37,497 nucleotides of DNA from Methanofollis sp. W23 (GTDB taxonomy: Archaea > Halobacteriota > Methanomicrobia > Methanomicrobiales > Methanofollaceae). Location: the NCBI RefSeq assembly GCF_017875325.1, contig NZ_JAGGMN010000002.1, forward strand, positions 1 through 37,497, written 5' to 3'. The notes under the pieces are model-generated. The model made no database searches. It was not told where the DNA came from and saw nothing but the letters and a program-made list of their open reading frames with translations. Position numbers and translations under genes: made by a program. Below, in pieces: positions 23,132 through 30,271 of this stretch (positions are counted from its first letter, which is position 1; every line of letters starts with the position of its first letter).

Positions 23132-23614
23132 TCACCTCATCGGCGGCATTTCGCCGCGTTCCATGAGTTTTGCATCTCTGATCGGGCGTAGATACTCCTC
23201 CCAGACCACGCGCCAGACGTTGATGACGCTCGCCAGAGTGACCGCGAGGAGAAGGTACGGGACGCCGGCGGGGTGGACAACCGTCTCGACCGGGATGACG
23301 TGGACCGCGCCGTCGATCACCTCGGTATAGGTGGCAGCGAAGGCAATGGCGGTGGAAAGGTAGGCGGCAGCGGCACTGAAGATGAACGCGAGGATAGCCC
23401 AGAGGTCATGTGCGCCGACGTTGGGATAAAGCGAGAGGAAGAGGAAAAGGAACGGCGCGATGGCGATAGGTAGCCAGATCTCGAAGGGGATGTATGCCGC
23501 GTCGGGAGGGAGGATCGTCGTGGTATCGGCGGCCGTGACGTTGATTGCCGCCGCCGGCGCTATGATGAAAGAGAAGAGCACTAAAAGGGGAAGAAATGAG
23601 ATTCGGGGGGTCAT
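23132..23614 (-). CDS. Four-helix membrane protein (160 aa)
   Basis: Signal-like N-terminus (MTPRISFLPLLVLFSFIIAP), then helices at about 46-62, 70-95 and 118-138, and a basic cytoplasmic tail (RPIRDAKLMERGEMPPMR). Immediately downstream of the two-TM major candidate, so probably a minor virion or assembly protein. Confidence 0.6.
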   Translation of the reverse strand: MTPRISFLPLLVLFSFIIAPAAAINVTAADTTTILPPDAAYIPFEIWLPIAIAPFLFLFLSLYPNVGAHDLWAILAFIFSAAAAYLSTAIAFAATYTEVIDGAVHVIPVETVVHPAGVPYLLLAVTLASVINVWRVVWEEYLRPIRDAKLMERGEMPPMR

Positions 23615-23626
23615 GATTGCCCCCGG

Positions 23627-23980
23627 TTACTTCTGGCGCGGCATCAGGACGTAGAGCGCACCAAGGATACCGACAGCCGCCATGATGATCAGCGTGATCG
23701 CCAGGAGACCGTACCCGCTCTGGGTCGTGGTGGCCAGACTGGTCTGGATTCCGTGCCAGGACGAGTTGTCGGGGATGGCGGGGGTCCCTGCCTCGATGTT
23801 GTAGAGGATCACAACGCCGATAGCCATCACGACTGCCGCGACGATGAACCCGAGGACAACATTGACGTTGCCATCCTCCACGTCCATCTTGTACCGGTCC
23901 CTGACGGCGCTAGCGCCGCCGGTTGCGTATACGGCGAGGAGTTCCTTGCCGTACTTGGTGTACTTTTCAATCAGAGTCAT
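23627..23980 (-). CDS. Two-TM protein, candidate major virion membrane protein
   Basis: A 117-aa protein. An amphipathic N-terminal segment (ELLAVYATGGASAV) is followed by helix 1 (about 39-61), a Ser/Thr-rich loop and helix 2 (about 91-113) with tail PRQK. Small proteins with two hydrophobic helices are the major virion proteins of spindle-shaped archaeal viruses (family knowledge), and this one leads the structural cluster behind its own promoter and a hairpin over the ribosome-binding site. The start at 23980 is chosen because AGGTGA lies 8 nt before it. Identification as capsid protein is inference; a pilus-like subunit is an alternative. Confidence 0.55.
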   Translation of the reverse strand: MTLIEKYTKYGKELLAVYATGGASAVRDRYKMDVEDGNVNVVLGFIVAAVVMAIGVVILYNIEAGTPAIPDNSSWHGIQTSLATTTQSGYGLLAITLIIMAAVGILGALYVLMPRQK

Positions 23981-24060
23981 CTTTCCTTTCACCTCACTTG
24001 GTGAGGTATTGGAAGATATACTATATAGATGTAGTTATGAACTATTTAGAATATATTTAG
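23981..24060 (-). promoter_or_regulatory. Promoter and RBS-sequestering hairpin of the structural operon
   Basis: AT-rich TATA candidates lie at about 24022-24058 (CTATATAG, AAATATATT). ACCTCAC-TTG-GTGAGGT (23991-24007, plus strand) is a perfect 7-bp stem with a 3-nt loop. On the mRNA its 3' arm contains the AGGTGA ribosome-binding site of the 23980 gene, so folding would block initiation. This would be a translational switch for the candidate major virion protein. Confidence 0.55.
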
Positions 24061-24068
24061 TATATTGA

Positions 24069-25124
24069 CTATATTGACGCGGCATCTTCTGGTGGCGGGG
24101 CGGCGACAGTCTTCACAATTGGGGGTTGGTTCGGGATGCGAGTGAATGGGAGACGGCCGAACCGCTCTTTTGGCTCTTCGAGGATGGCCCACCCGTGCCG
24201 CGGGAGGATGCCGATCAGACGGGTGGAAACCATGCTGATCCTGCTCTTCGGGCGACTCCCCCGCAACCAGATGTAATAAGAGAGCCGGTCGGTGACGCGA
24301 TAATCCATGTCGTTGGTGTCCTGGGTGCCGATCATCATGGAGATGTTGTTTTTTCGGAAACTGATCATCGTCTCTGAGAACCAGCCTACCAGGTGCCAGA
24401 GGTCTCCCCGGGCGCAGGCCGGGAAGACCTGGTGCGCCTCGTCGATGGAGATAAGGAAGAACTCGTCCTGGTATTTCAGGCGGATCAGGGCTTCGAGGAA
24501 CTCATACCACCAGATTGCAGAGGGTGCGCGAACCGCCTCGGTAGGGCGCTTTTTCTGCCGGGTGAGGTCGGCGGCCATAATACGGTCCAGAACTTCAGGC
24601 GGGAGGTAATACTCCCGGGGTTCGTATACGATATTGATGCCGCCCATAAGGAGGTTAGAGTACAAATCCTCGACAGTGCCGTACGTAGTAATCTCTTCGA
24701 TGGGCTGAAGTTGGATCTGATACCTCTTTCGGTCGCGCTCTTCGTACCACGCGAGACGGTCTTTGTAATAGAGATGAACCCTAAGAGGTTTGACGTGTTT
24801 CGCATCGGGGAACGATTTCTGGAAGTTTTGCGGGATCTGGCAGTTCCAGTGGTCGTTCTCCAGGCCGCGGTGAATGACGGTTTCGGGATATTTCGGGGCG
24901 CCTCCAGAGGAATGCTTGTTGTATGGTGCCGGCAGGTACGTTGCTGCTTGTTCGAGTTGTACTATGAACGTGCTTTTCCCGCTACCGAATTTCCCGACAA
25001 GCCCCGTCATGGTTCCCCCGTAAGCGGTCACGCCGTCGTCATGCACGGAAATCTCATACGCCATCTCTCTGCCCTTCGAGGCCGACACTCTCTGAAGAGG
25101 GCGCGGGAGTGTGGATTCGTCCAT
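24069..25124 (-). CDS. Packaging/secretion-type ATPase (FtsK-HerA/Zot-like)
   Basis: A 351-aa P-loop ATPase. Walker A is GKFGSGKST (44-52), Walker B FFLISIDEAH (222-231, catalytic E229) and a sensor-like MMIGTQDTND follows about 35 residues later, the order seen in HerA/FtsK and Zot-type ATPases that move DNA or filaments across membranes. Located at the head of the virion gene cluster, it is probably the genome-packaging or virion-egress motor. Its ATG overlaps the TAA of the 25124-25522 gene. Whether it belongs with A32-like packaging or Zot-like assembly ATPases cannot be settled by eye. Confidence 0.75.
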   Translation of the reverse strand: MDESTLPRPLQRVSASKGREMAYEISVHDDGVTAYGGTMTGLVGKFGSGKSTFIVQLEQAATYLPAPYNKHSSGGAPKYPETVIHRGLENDHWNCQIPQNFQKSFPDAKHVKPLRVHLYYKDRLAWYEERDRKRYQIQLQPIEEITTYGTVEDLYSNLLMGGINIVYEPREYYLPPEVLDRIMAADLTRQKKRPTEAVRAPSAIWWYEFLEALIRLKYQDEFFLISIDEAHQVFPACARGDLWHLVGWFSETMISFRKNNISMMIGTQDTNDMDYRVTDRLSYYIWLRGSRPKSRISMVSTRLIGILPRHGWAILEEPKERFGRLPFTRIPNQPPIVKTVAAPPPEDAASI

Positions 25125-25522
25125 TATTCGCCACTTCCGCGCCTATCCTCTGCGGGGGAAGGTCTCTTGTTCAGGAGCATGTCGGAGAAGTACATGTCTT
25201 GCGATGCGATGGAGATCAAGTCTTCATTCAGGCATACAGTGACGAAATAGTCCATGATGTCTGAGGTTTTTGAGAGTGTTTCAGCCCAGAGGCTGCTATC
25301 GTTGGCAAAGGACGTTGCAACCTTATCCCACGTCTTCTTCCACTCAACCCAGTCTGAGAGGAATTGGGCGGGGGGCTTCCCTTTCTTTTTTTGAATAGCC
25401 GCCCATGTGAGGGACATGACGGAGCGGGACAACCGAAGCGCCTGGGCGGGATCCGTGGAGCATGACGCCACCACAATCAGGCGACCAAGAGCCTCTTTAT
25501 AATCATTGGGTATAATGCCCAT
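25124..25522 (-). CDS. Hypothetical helical protein upstream of the ATPase (132 aa)
   Basis: A helical, Trp/Ser-rich soluble protein (DYKEALGRLIVVASCSTDPA, LSDWVEWKKTWDKVATSF) with a basic tail. TATA box AGTATATATG lies about 26 bp before the ATG at 25522, so it is probably leaderless and first in the transcript containing the ATPase. May be an ATPase partner. Confidence 0.6.
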   Translation of the reverse strand: MGIIPNDYKEALGRLIVVASCSTDPAQALRLSRSVMSLTWAAIQKKKGKPPAQFLSDWVEWKKTWDKVATSFANDSSLWAETLSKTSDIMDYFVTVCLNEDLISIASQDMYFSDMLLNKRPSPAEDRRGSGE

Positions 25523-25682
25523 GCTATATACTTTTCGTGATTACATATATACTTCACTGGGGGGTGTAGGGCACCGTTAAGAGAACGAATTGTCCGAATC
25601 CCAGGGGGGCGGCGGCCGGCGTGACGGGAGAGGGATACATAAAGGGGAGAAATGAGAGAAAAAGAGAATTAGAGAAAGATTA
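25523..25682 (-). promoter_or_regulatory. Terminator of 25683-26210 and promoter of 25522
   Basis: Right after the stop at 25683 the minus strand is T/C-rich (TTTCTCTAATTCTCTTTTTC), an archaeal termination pattern. A GC-rich stretch follows, then the TATA box of the next gene (about 25545-25552). A tRNA-like match in 25590-25605 did not fold. Confidence 0.5.
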
Positions 25683-26210
25683 TCACTTTTTCTTGCTCTT
25701 CTTCTTGGCACTCTTCTTCCGAGTCTTCTTCTTCGGGGCTGGCGCACCGAAGCCGAAGGGATCGTAGGATCCCATGTTGGCACCGAAGTCGGCGAAGTTT
25801 GCCCCGCCGGGGAGACCGCCGCCAGGACCGAGGTTGGCGTTGACGTTGCCACCAATTTCGCCAACATTGTCAAGGATGCCAGCGAAGCCAGAGGGTTTCT
25901 GCGCGGCGGCCCGCTCAGCTTTGGTAAGTTTGCGGACTTTGGGAGAAGTCTCGATCTTCGAGAGTTGCATGCCCGCTTTCCCCAGGGAGAGTTCAGACCT
26001 GGGGTTGGCATCGATGACGCGGTCGCCACCAGGGAGGAGGTAACGGCCGGGCGTCGAGGTCTTGCGGAGGTTGTGCTGCTTGACGAAGTTGTCTTCGCGC
26101 TCGCTGACGGCGCGTTCCTGCTCTCTTTTTAGTTTTCGCTCTTCGTTGCGGGTTGCGAGGGAGCGGCGGGCGTCGCCGCTCCAATTTTTAATGGAGCCTA
26201 GGATCCCCAT
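25683..26210 (-). CDS. Basic-tailed virion-type protein (175 aa)
   Basis: N-terminal charged helix (RRSLATRNEERKLKREQERA), a beta-turn rich middle, a Gly/Asn/Phe-rich low-complexity stretch (about 120-155) and a C-terminal Lys/Arg tail (KKKTRKKSAKKKSKKK). The tail closely resembles that of the 531-aa protein at 20327-21922, suggesting a shared DNA-binding function inside the virion. The ATG at 26210 has no ribosome-binding site; a TATA box at about 26252-26260 implies a short leader. Confidence 0.6.
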   Translation of the reverse strand: MGILGSIKNWSGDARRSLATRNEERKLKREQERAVSEREDNFVKQHNLRKTSTPGRYLLPGGDRVIDANPRSELSLGKAGMQLSKIETSPKVRKLTKAERAAAQKPSGFAGILDNVGEIGGNVNANLGPGGGLPGGANFADFGANMGSYDPFGFGAPAPKKKTRKKSAKKKSKKK

Positions 26211-26262
26211 GGATATAGAGTAGCGAGAGTGTGACAAATAGTTATCGGTAGGAATATATAAT
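26211..26262 (-). promoter_or_regulatory. Promoter of the basic-tailed protein
   Basis: ATTATATATTCC on the minus strand (about 26250-26261) is a good TATA box; the RNA would start near 26229, leaving about 19 nt of leader without a Shine-Dalgarno match. Confidence 0.5.
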
Positions 26263-26844
26263 CTATGTACGGTTTATCCAGGCGCGTAACCGCTCCCAAA
26301 CCCCTTCTTTTCTCGCGGCCCGTATTTCCTTGATCTCCGCAGACATACAATCTATCTCCCCCCTCATTTTGCGGGCATCCTCGGCCGTCTGTACTCGATG
26401 CATTTCGCCCCGATTCAGATCCTCCCTCAACCCCTCGATCTCGCCGGCAAGTGCCTCCTCTCTCACCCGCCGGGCCTGCACCTCCTCCTCCAGGGCGACG
26501 ATCTTCCCCTGCTGCATCTCGAGTACCTCGCGCACCCGGGGGAGGAGGGCAACGGCCTCGAGTACTTCAGGCGCGAGGGCCGGTACCGCGGGGGGATCCT
26601 CGATCACCTCGGCGTCGAGGGTCGGGGCGAGGTCTCGCGCGAGGGCCTCCCGGATCTCCTCGGTGCCGAGCCCCTGATCATAGAGGCCGCGGACAGTCAT
26701 CACGGTCATCACCACACCATCATCATACATATTTCGCCGGCTCTCCTTCGTCGAGGGGCAGAACTCAGAGAACCTATTGAGATATCGCCGGGTGGTCTCG
26801 GTGGGGAGGTCCGCCGCCTCTGCCACCTCCTGCGTCGTCATCAT
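26263..26844 (-). CDS. MerR-like HTH with long coiled coil
   Basis: A 193-aa protein. Residues 1-60 form a MerR-type HTH (MTTQEVAEAADLPTETTRRY, then a wing and GLYDQGLGTEEIREAL). Residues about 95-180 are a continuous coiled coil (LEEEVQARRVREEALAGEIE and on). This layout resembles plasmid KfrA-like or viral MerR regulators with oligomerisation tails. The inverted and direct repeats just upstream (26904-26977) are its likely operator. Partition or transcriptional control is inferred. Confidence 0.7.
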   Translation of the reverse strand: MMTTQEVAEAADLPTETTRRYLNRFSEFCPSTKESRRNMYDDGVVMTVMTVRGLYDQGLGTEEIREALARDLAPTLDAEVIEDPPAVPALAPEVLEAVALLPRVREVLEMQQGKIVALEEEVQARRVREEALAGEIEGLREDLNRGEMHRVQTAEDARKMRGEIDCMSAEIKEIRAARKEGVWERLRAWINRT

Positions 26845-26903
26845 GCCAATAGATGTCGCGTCGGGGGAGAAAAAAAGGGATCGATCTGGTGCCGGGAGGC
26901 GTT

Positions 26904-26977
26904 GTCATCATCACGCTCATCACCCCGTGGTGCGCGTGATGATGACGTGGTGATGATGTGATGATGAGGTGATGAGG
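26904..26977. repeat. Long inverted repeat plus GTGATGATG direct repeats
   Basis: GTCATCATCACGC (26904-26916) and GCGTGATGATGAC (26934-26946) are perfect 13-bp arms; CACC-CCGT-GGTG lies inside the loop. Direct copies of GTGATGATG follow at 26937, 26950 and 26958, and a near copy at 26969. The block sits 60 bp upstream of the MerR-like gene: a probable operator or partition site. Confidence 0.65.
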
Positions 26978-26993
26978 ACGTGGTGTGTCGGCA

Positions 26994-27656
26994 TCAGAGG
27001 ACCATCGGGAGGGCGGCGACGGCGAAGTACGCGAGGACGAGCGCCCCGATCCAGGGGTGCCGCGCCTCCTCCATGGGGACGATGGCGCCCGCCCCCAGGC
27101 CGGCCAGCCACCCGCACCAGTGCCCCACCACATCGGTGTAGAAGGTTCTGCCGTCCCCGAGCACTGTCACCGGAGGGACGAGGAGCGGGACCACGACGAG
27201 GAGGGCGATGCCCGCGAGGATCCCCCGGGTCTTCCGGGAGGGGTGCCGGGCGACTTCGCCGACGAAGTACACTGTGATGATGCCGAGGAGGGCGAACACC
27301 ACGCCAGAGAGCCCCAGGCCGGTGCTCTGCATCCCGAGGCCGGTTTTGAGTAGGGCGGTCAGGAGCGGGACGAGGGCGAGGGCCAGAAGGAACTGTTTCG
27401 ATACGGTGGAGATGCCATCTTTCCCGGCCATGAGGAGGAGAGCGGGAGCGAGGATGGCGTACGCTTTGAGGTTCGACGCGAAGAAGGGCCATCCGTACGA
27501 TACGAAGGGAGCAATGAGGCATTTGGCGAACTGCGGGAGGCCCTGCACCCATGGGTAGAAGGTCGGCGGGAGCTGCGACTGGATGATGCCGAGGAGGAGG
27601 GGAACGGCGAGGAAGAGTCCTATCGGGGCGAAATCATGTAGAGGATGCCTTTCCAT
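26994..27656 (-). CDS. Rhomboid-like intramembrane protease
   Basis: A 220-aa protein with six or seven hydrophobic helices. GLSG (115-118; candidate nucleophile Ser117) opens one helix and HWCGWLAG (candidate catalytic His179) lies in a later one, the GxSG...HxxxxxxG arrangement of rhomboid serine proteases. The usual His/Asn of the earlier loop is only partly recognisable. The start at 27656 overlaps the upstream gene by 37 bp. It could process virion or host membrane proteins; a host-derived gene is possible. Confidence 0.6.
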   Translation of the reverse strand: MERHPLHDFAPIGLFLAVPLLLGIIQSQLPPTFYPWVQGLPQFAKCLIAPFVSYGWPFFASNLKAYAILAPALLLMAGKDGISTVSKQFLLALALVPLLTALLKTGLGMQSTGLGLSGVVFALLGIITVYFVGEVARHPSRKTRGILAGIALLVVVPLLVPPVTVLGDGRTFYTDVVGHWCGWLAGLGAGAIVPMEEARHPWIGALVLAYFAVAALPMVL

Positions 27657-27865
27657 AGAAACCACGTCACGATTATGCCAAGGACGGCAAATGCTGCTCC
27701 CATTCCGATCTGCTCCCACGAGATCAAGGCGTATGGGCTACAGCCATAGTACCCATATGGTCCTGCAATTGCCGATATCATCTCTCGCATCAGAAAAACG
27801 GCGATCACACTGGCGATAAGGGCGGCAAAAAACCAACGTGCTGAGAGGTCCGACTTAGAACTCAT
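27620..27865 (-). CDS. Two-helix membrane protein (81 aa)
   Basis: Hydrophobic helices at about 10-30 and 50-72 flank a Tyr/Gly/Pro-rich loop (GPYGYYGCSPYALISW). ATGA coupling to the HNH gene upstream and a 37-bp overlap with the rhomboid-like gene downstream. Might be a rhomboid partner or substrate (guess from order). Confidence 0.55.
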   Translation of the reverse strand: MSSKSDLSARWFFAALIASVIAVFLMREMISAIAGPYGYYGCSPYALISWEQIGMGAAFAVLGIIVTWFLWKGILYMISPR

Positions 27866-28167
27866 CCCCAATCCTCAATTGATTTCCCGCCGTGTTGGTT
27901 CAGGACGGTCTGCATTGCTGTCCTCTCCTTTTCCCGGCGCAAACTCTCCCGCTCCTCTGCGTGGATCATAACGTGGCACTTGTGGCAGAGTGTCGTGAGG
28001 TTTTCCTTTGTGTTCGTCCCGCCAGCGTGTACGGGAACAATATGATGTACCTCTAAGGCATCTGTGGCCCCGCAGCGATTACATTTGTGCCCGTCTCTCT
28101 CCAGCGCCGCAACTGATGCAACTATGTCGTCGTGGTGGCGATTCAGGAAGTTCTGGAGGGAGTTCAT
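27862..28167 (-). CDS. HNH endonuclease
   Basis: A 101-aa HNH nuclease: zinc Cys pairs C29/C32 and C61/C64, the His pair HH (41-42), Asn56 and His69 in the order CNRCG, LEVHHIVP, ENLTTLCHKCH, MIH. This is the complete ββα-metal fold of small phage HNH enzymes. Free-standing; it may be a homing-type enzyme, a packaging nickase or a host-DNA nuclease. Coupled by ATGA on both sides. Confidence 0.85.
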   Translation of the reverse strand: MNSLQNFLNRHHDDIVASVAALERDGHKCNRCGATDALEVHHIVPVHAGGTNTKENLTTLCHKCHVMIHAEERESLRREKERTAMQTVLNQHGGKSIEDWG

Positions 28168-28682
28168 GGGGCCACCACCCTTACAATGTTACGGCCTTCG
28201 CCATCTCTCCCGAAGGAGACATAATACCGAGTGAACTCTGTCGAGTCTCCATCTCTTTTGGAAACTCGCACTTCATCCAGATCCATCAACAAGAATGATG
28301 CACTCTCGCTATATGCTAGATCGACGGAATACAGCGGCGTTGAGGAGAGAAATCCCCTCTCTATAATCTCGATGTTGGCGGAGGTGCCGGGGGCCGGGTT
28401 GGTGAAAGTAATTGTGTCGTTATCATAGGCAACTGAGAGGAGTTCTGGAGGGATAGATGAGGCGAAGGGGATGTAAGGCTCGGGCGGCGGGGGGCAAAGA
28501 ATATGGGACATGATAACAATGCAGAGTGCGCCTGCAAAGACCCCGGCCACGATGAGAAGCGGTCTGTGCCAAACATCTTCCCAAAGGGCAAGCAGTATCC
28601 CGACACATGCGAAGAAAAGAGCGATGGGCCAGAAGTCAAGACACTTCTCGGCGAAACAGATCTCTTCGTCATCGGAGATCAT
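28164..28682 (-). CDS. Membrane-anchored protein with extracytoplasmic domain (172 aa)
   Basis: Two membrane helices (about 18-33 and 41-61) are followed by a Pro-rich linker (CPPPPEPYIPF) and a beta-rich domain of about 100 residues. Not recognised. ATGA overlaps join it to the genes on both sides. Confidence 0.6.
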   Translation of the reverse strand: MISDDEEICFAEKCLDFWPIALFFACVGILLALWEDVWHRPLLIVAGVFAGALCIVIMSHILCPPPPEPYIPFASSIPPELLSVAYDNDTITFTNPAPGTSANIEIIERGFLSSTPLYSVDLAYSESASFLLMDLDEVRVSKRDGDSTEFTRYYVSFGRDGEGRNIVRVVAP

Positions 28683-28891
28683 GGGAGCACCTTCTTGAAT
28701 CGAATCGCGTCTTTCGGCACAAGAACCGTGTCGCCCTTCTTACGCTCTCGCCCCCCAGGAAGCCGCGTATCCTCGCCGAGGATGACGCGGTACTTCTTCG
28801 GGGTCTCGCCGATGATCTTGACGGGATGGCATGTGATGCCGACCCATCCGTCCAACGCAAGATATGCCTCCTCTCCAGTCATATTCTCCAT
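28679..28891 (-). CDS. Small beta-rich protein (70 aa)
   Basis: MENMTGEEAYLALDGWVGIT then a basic strand-rich region ending VPKDAIRFKKVLP. It resembles short phage hypotheticals with an ETPKxYRV...LPGxxR pattern. GGAGG is 6 nt upstream of the ATG at 28891. Function unknown. Confidence 0.55.
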   Translation of the reverse strand: MENMTGEEAYLALDGWVGITCHPVKIIGETPKKYRVILGEDTRLPGGRERKKGDTVLVPKDAIRFKKVLP

Positions 28892-28944
28892 ACTTCCTCC
28901 TTCCCGCATTTACGGCAGTTTTTCAGTGTTCTCCAGGTCGTTCT

Positions 28945-29268
28945 TTATGAATGCTTGGCAGTTTCTTTCACGCAGGTGTCGGAAGACGGAAGTGTGGAAC
29001 TATCCGGTGATCCCAGATAGTTCATCATGAACTTCTCTTTCCACATATCGAGCCTTGCCCGAGCCTCTTCGGGGTGCCGTTTGTGATAATCTGCGGGCAA
29101 CGTGCCGAGGAAGGCGAGTTTGGTCTTGACATAGAATCCCTTGGATTTCAAGTCGTGTCCATACCGTTCGGTTTTCTTCTCGTCGTAGCCGACGACATCG
29201 CCGACCGAGAACTCATCTTTAGATGACGGGTGTACCCAGGTGACGATATGCCAATACGTCTTTTTCAT
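28945..29268 (-). CDS. Hypothetical protein (107 aa)
   Basis: A Lys/Tyr-rich alpha/beta N-terminus (MKKTYWHIVTWVHPSSKDEF) and a Ser/Thr-rich tail. No family recognised. GGAGGG, within the end of the upstream gene, precedes the ATG by 8 nt. Confidence 0.55.
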   Translation of the reverse strand: MKKTYWHIVTWVHPSSKDEFSVGDVVGYDEKKTERYGHDLKSKGFYVKTKLAFLGTLPADYHKRHPEEARARLDMWKEKFMMNYLGSPDSSTLPSSDTCVKETAKHS

Positions 29269-29272
29269 CGTC

Positions 29273-29671
29273 TCATCCCTCCACGAACCCGAAATCCCGA
29301 TCAACACACTGGATCAGGTCTTCGCAGGTCGGCAACCGGCTCATCAGTGGCCCGGTCCTTGATTCCCGCTCATGGAATGTCAGGCGAAGCCGGCCGACCG
29401 TCGCCCCTTCGATCACCATCCGCAACATCATTCGGTTGGCAGCAACCCAGATCTGAGACAGATCCCATTTGTCCCACGATGTCAGGCATCCCGACCACAC
29501 CACTTCGACACAGTGAGGATCGTCCCACTTCACGTTCTCATGCTTGATAGGGGCGTTGTATATCCCTCCTCCGGCAGCATATGCCAGAAGGACGGCCACT
29601 TTCTTTCCAAGGGGCGAGCATTTGCGACCGCTCGCACTTTCTACCCATGATACAGTTTCTTCATGATTCAT
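29273..29671 (-). CDS. Conserved phage-type hypothetical (132 aa)
   Basis: The order SPLGKKVAVLLAYAAGGGIY, then KWDDPHCVEVVW, WDLSQIWVAANRMMLRMVIE and LRLTFHERE matches, as far as I can tell by eye, a widespread phage/plasmid family of unknown function. AGGAGG precedes the ATG, which overlaps the resolvase end by 11 bp. Confidence 0.6.
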   Translation of the reverse strand: MNHEETVSWVESASGRKCSPLGKKVAVLLAYAAGGGIYNAPIKHENVKWDDPHCVEVVWSGCLTSWDKWDLSQIWVAANRMMLRMVIEGATVGRLRLTFHERESRTGPLMSRLPTCEDLIQCVDRDFGFVEG

Positions 29672-30251
29672 TTTCTTCAACCTCCTTCAGTCTCTTATAC
29701 AGGGTCGTCCTCCCGATGCCGAACTTCTTGCAGATCGTTGTCTTCGGGACTCCCTCGGCAATCATCCGCTGTGCCTCCTTGATGTTCACCGTCTTGCGCC
29801 GCCGGCCGAACTTTACCCCTTTCTCCCTCGCGGCATCAAGGCCCAACTTGGTCCTCTCCATGATGAGTTCCCGTTCATATTCCGCGAGGGCGCCCATGAT
29901 GTAGAAGAAGAGCCGCCCCTCCTTCGTCGTGGTGTCGATGTTGTTGGTGATACTGATGAGGCCGACGCCGTGGTCTTCGAGGTATTTCGAGATGTTCATG
30001 AGGTCCTGGAGGGAGCGGCCCACCCGGTCCAACTTGTAGATCACGAGGGCTTCGGCACTGAGGGGGTTGTGTTCGAGATCCCGGATCATCTGCTGGAACC
30101 CGGGGCGGTCGATGTTCTTGCCGCTGGCCTTGTCGGTGTAGACCTTGACCAGTTCATAGCCTCTGAACTGACAGAACTTCGTGATCTGTTCTTGCTGTAT
30201 GTCGAGGTTTTGGTGATTTGTGCTTACTCTGGCGTATGCTATGACTCTCAT
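29661..30251 (-). CDS. Small serine recombinase (resolvase/invertase)
   Basis: A 196-aa resolvase. The N-terminal catalytic domain begins MRVIAYARVSTNHQNLDIQQ with nucleophile Ser10; LVIYKLDRVGRSLQDL carries the conserved Arg residues; a long E helix follows, then a C-terminal Hin-type HTH (AQRMIAEGVPKTTICKKFGI). The size is that of Tn3-type resolvases and invertases, not the large integrases. It probably resolves genome multimers or inverts a segment. No res or inverted-repeat site is obvious next to it. The start at 30251 is by homology; an upstream in-frame ATG exists. Confidence 0.88.
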   Translation of the reverse strand: MRVIAYARVSTNHQNLDIQQEQITKFCQFRGYELVKVYTDKASGKNIDRPGFQQMIRDLEHNPLSAEALVIYKLDRVGRSLQDLMNISKYLEDHGVGLISITNNIDTTTKEGRLFFYIMGALAEYERELIMERTKLGLDAAREKGVKFGRRRKTVNIKEAQRMIAEGVPKTTICKKFGIGRTTLYKRLKEVEENES

Positions 30252-30271
30252 GTATCTGTCCCCGGGGTTTA

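Noticed and set aside
25565-25612. tRNA 3' end or attachment site (TCCGAATCCCAG)
   Set aside because: The flanking bases do not pair as a T stem and no tyrosine integrase exists here.
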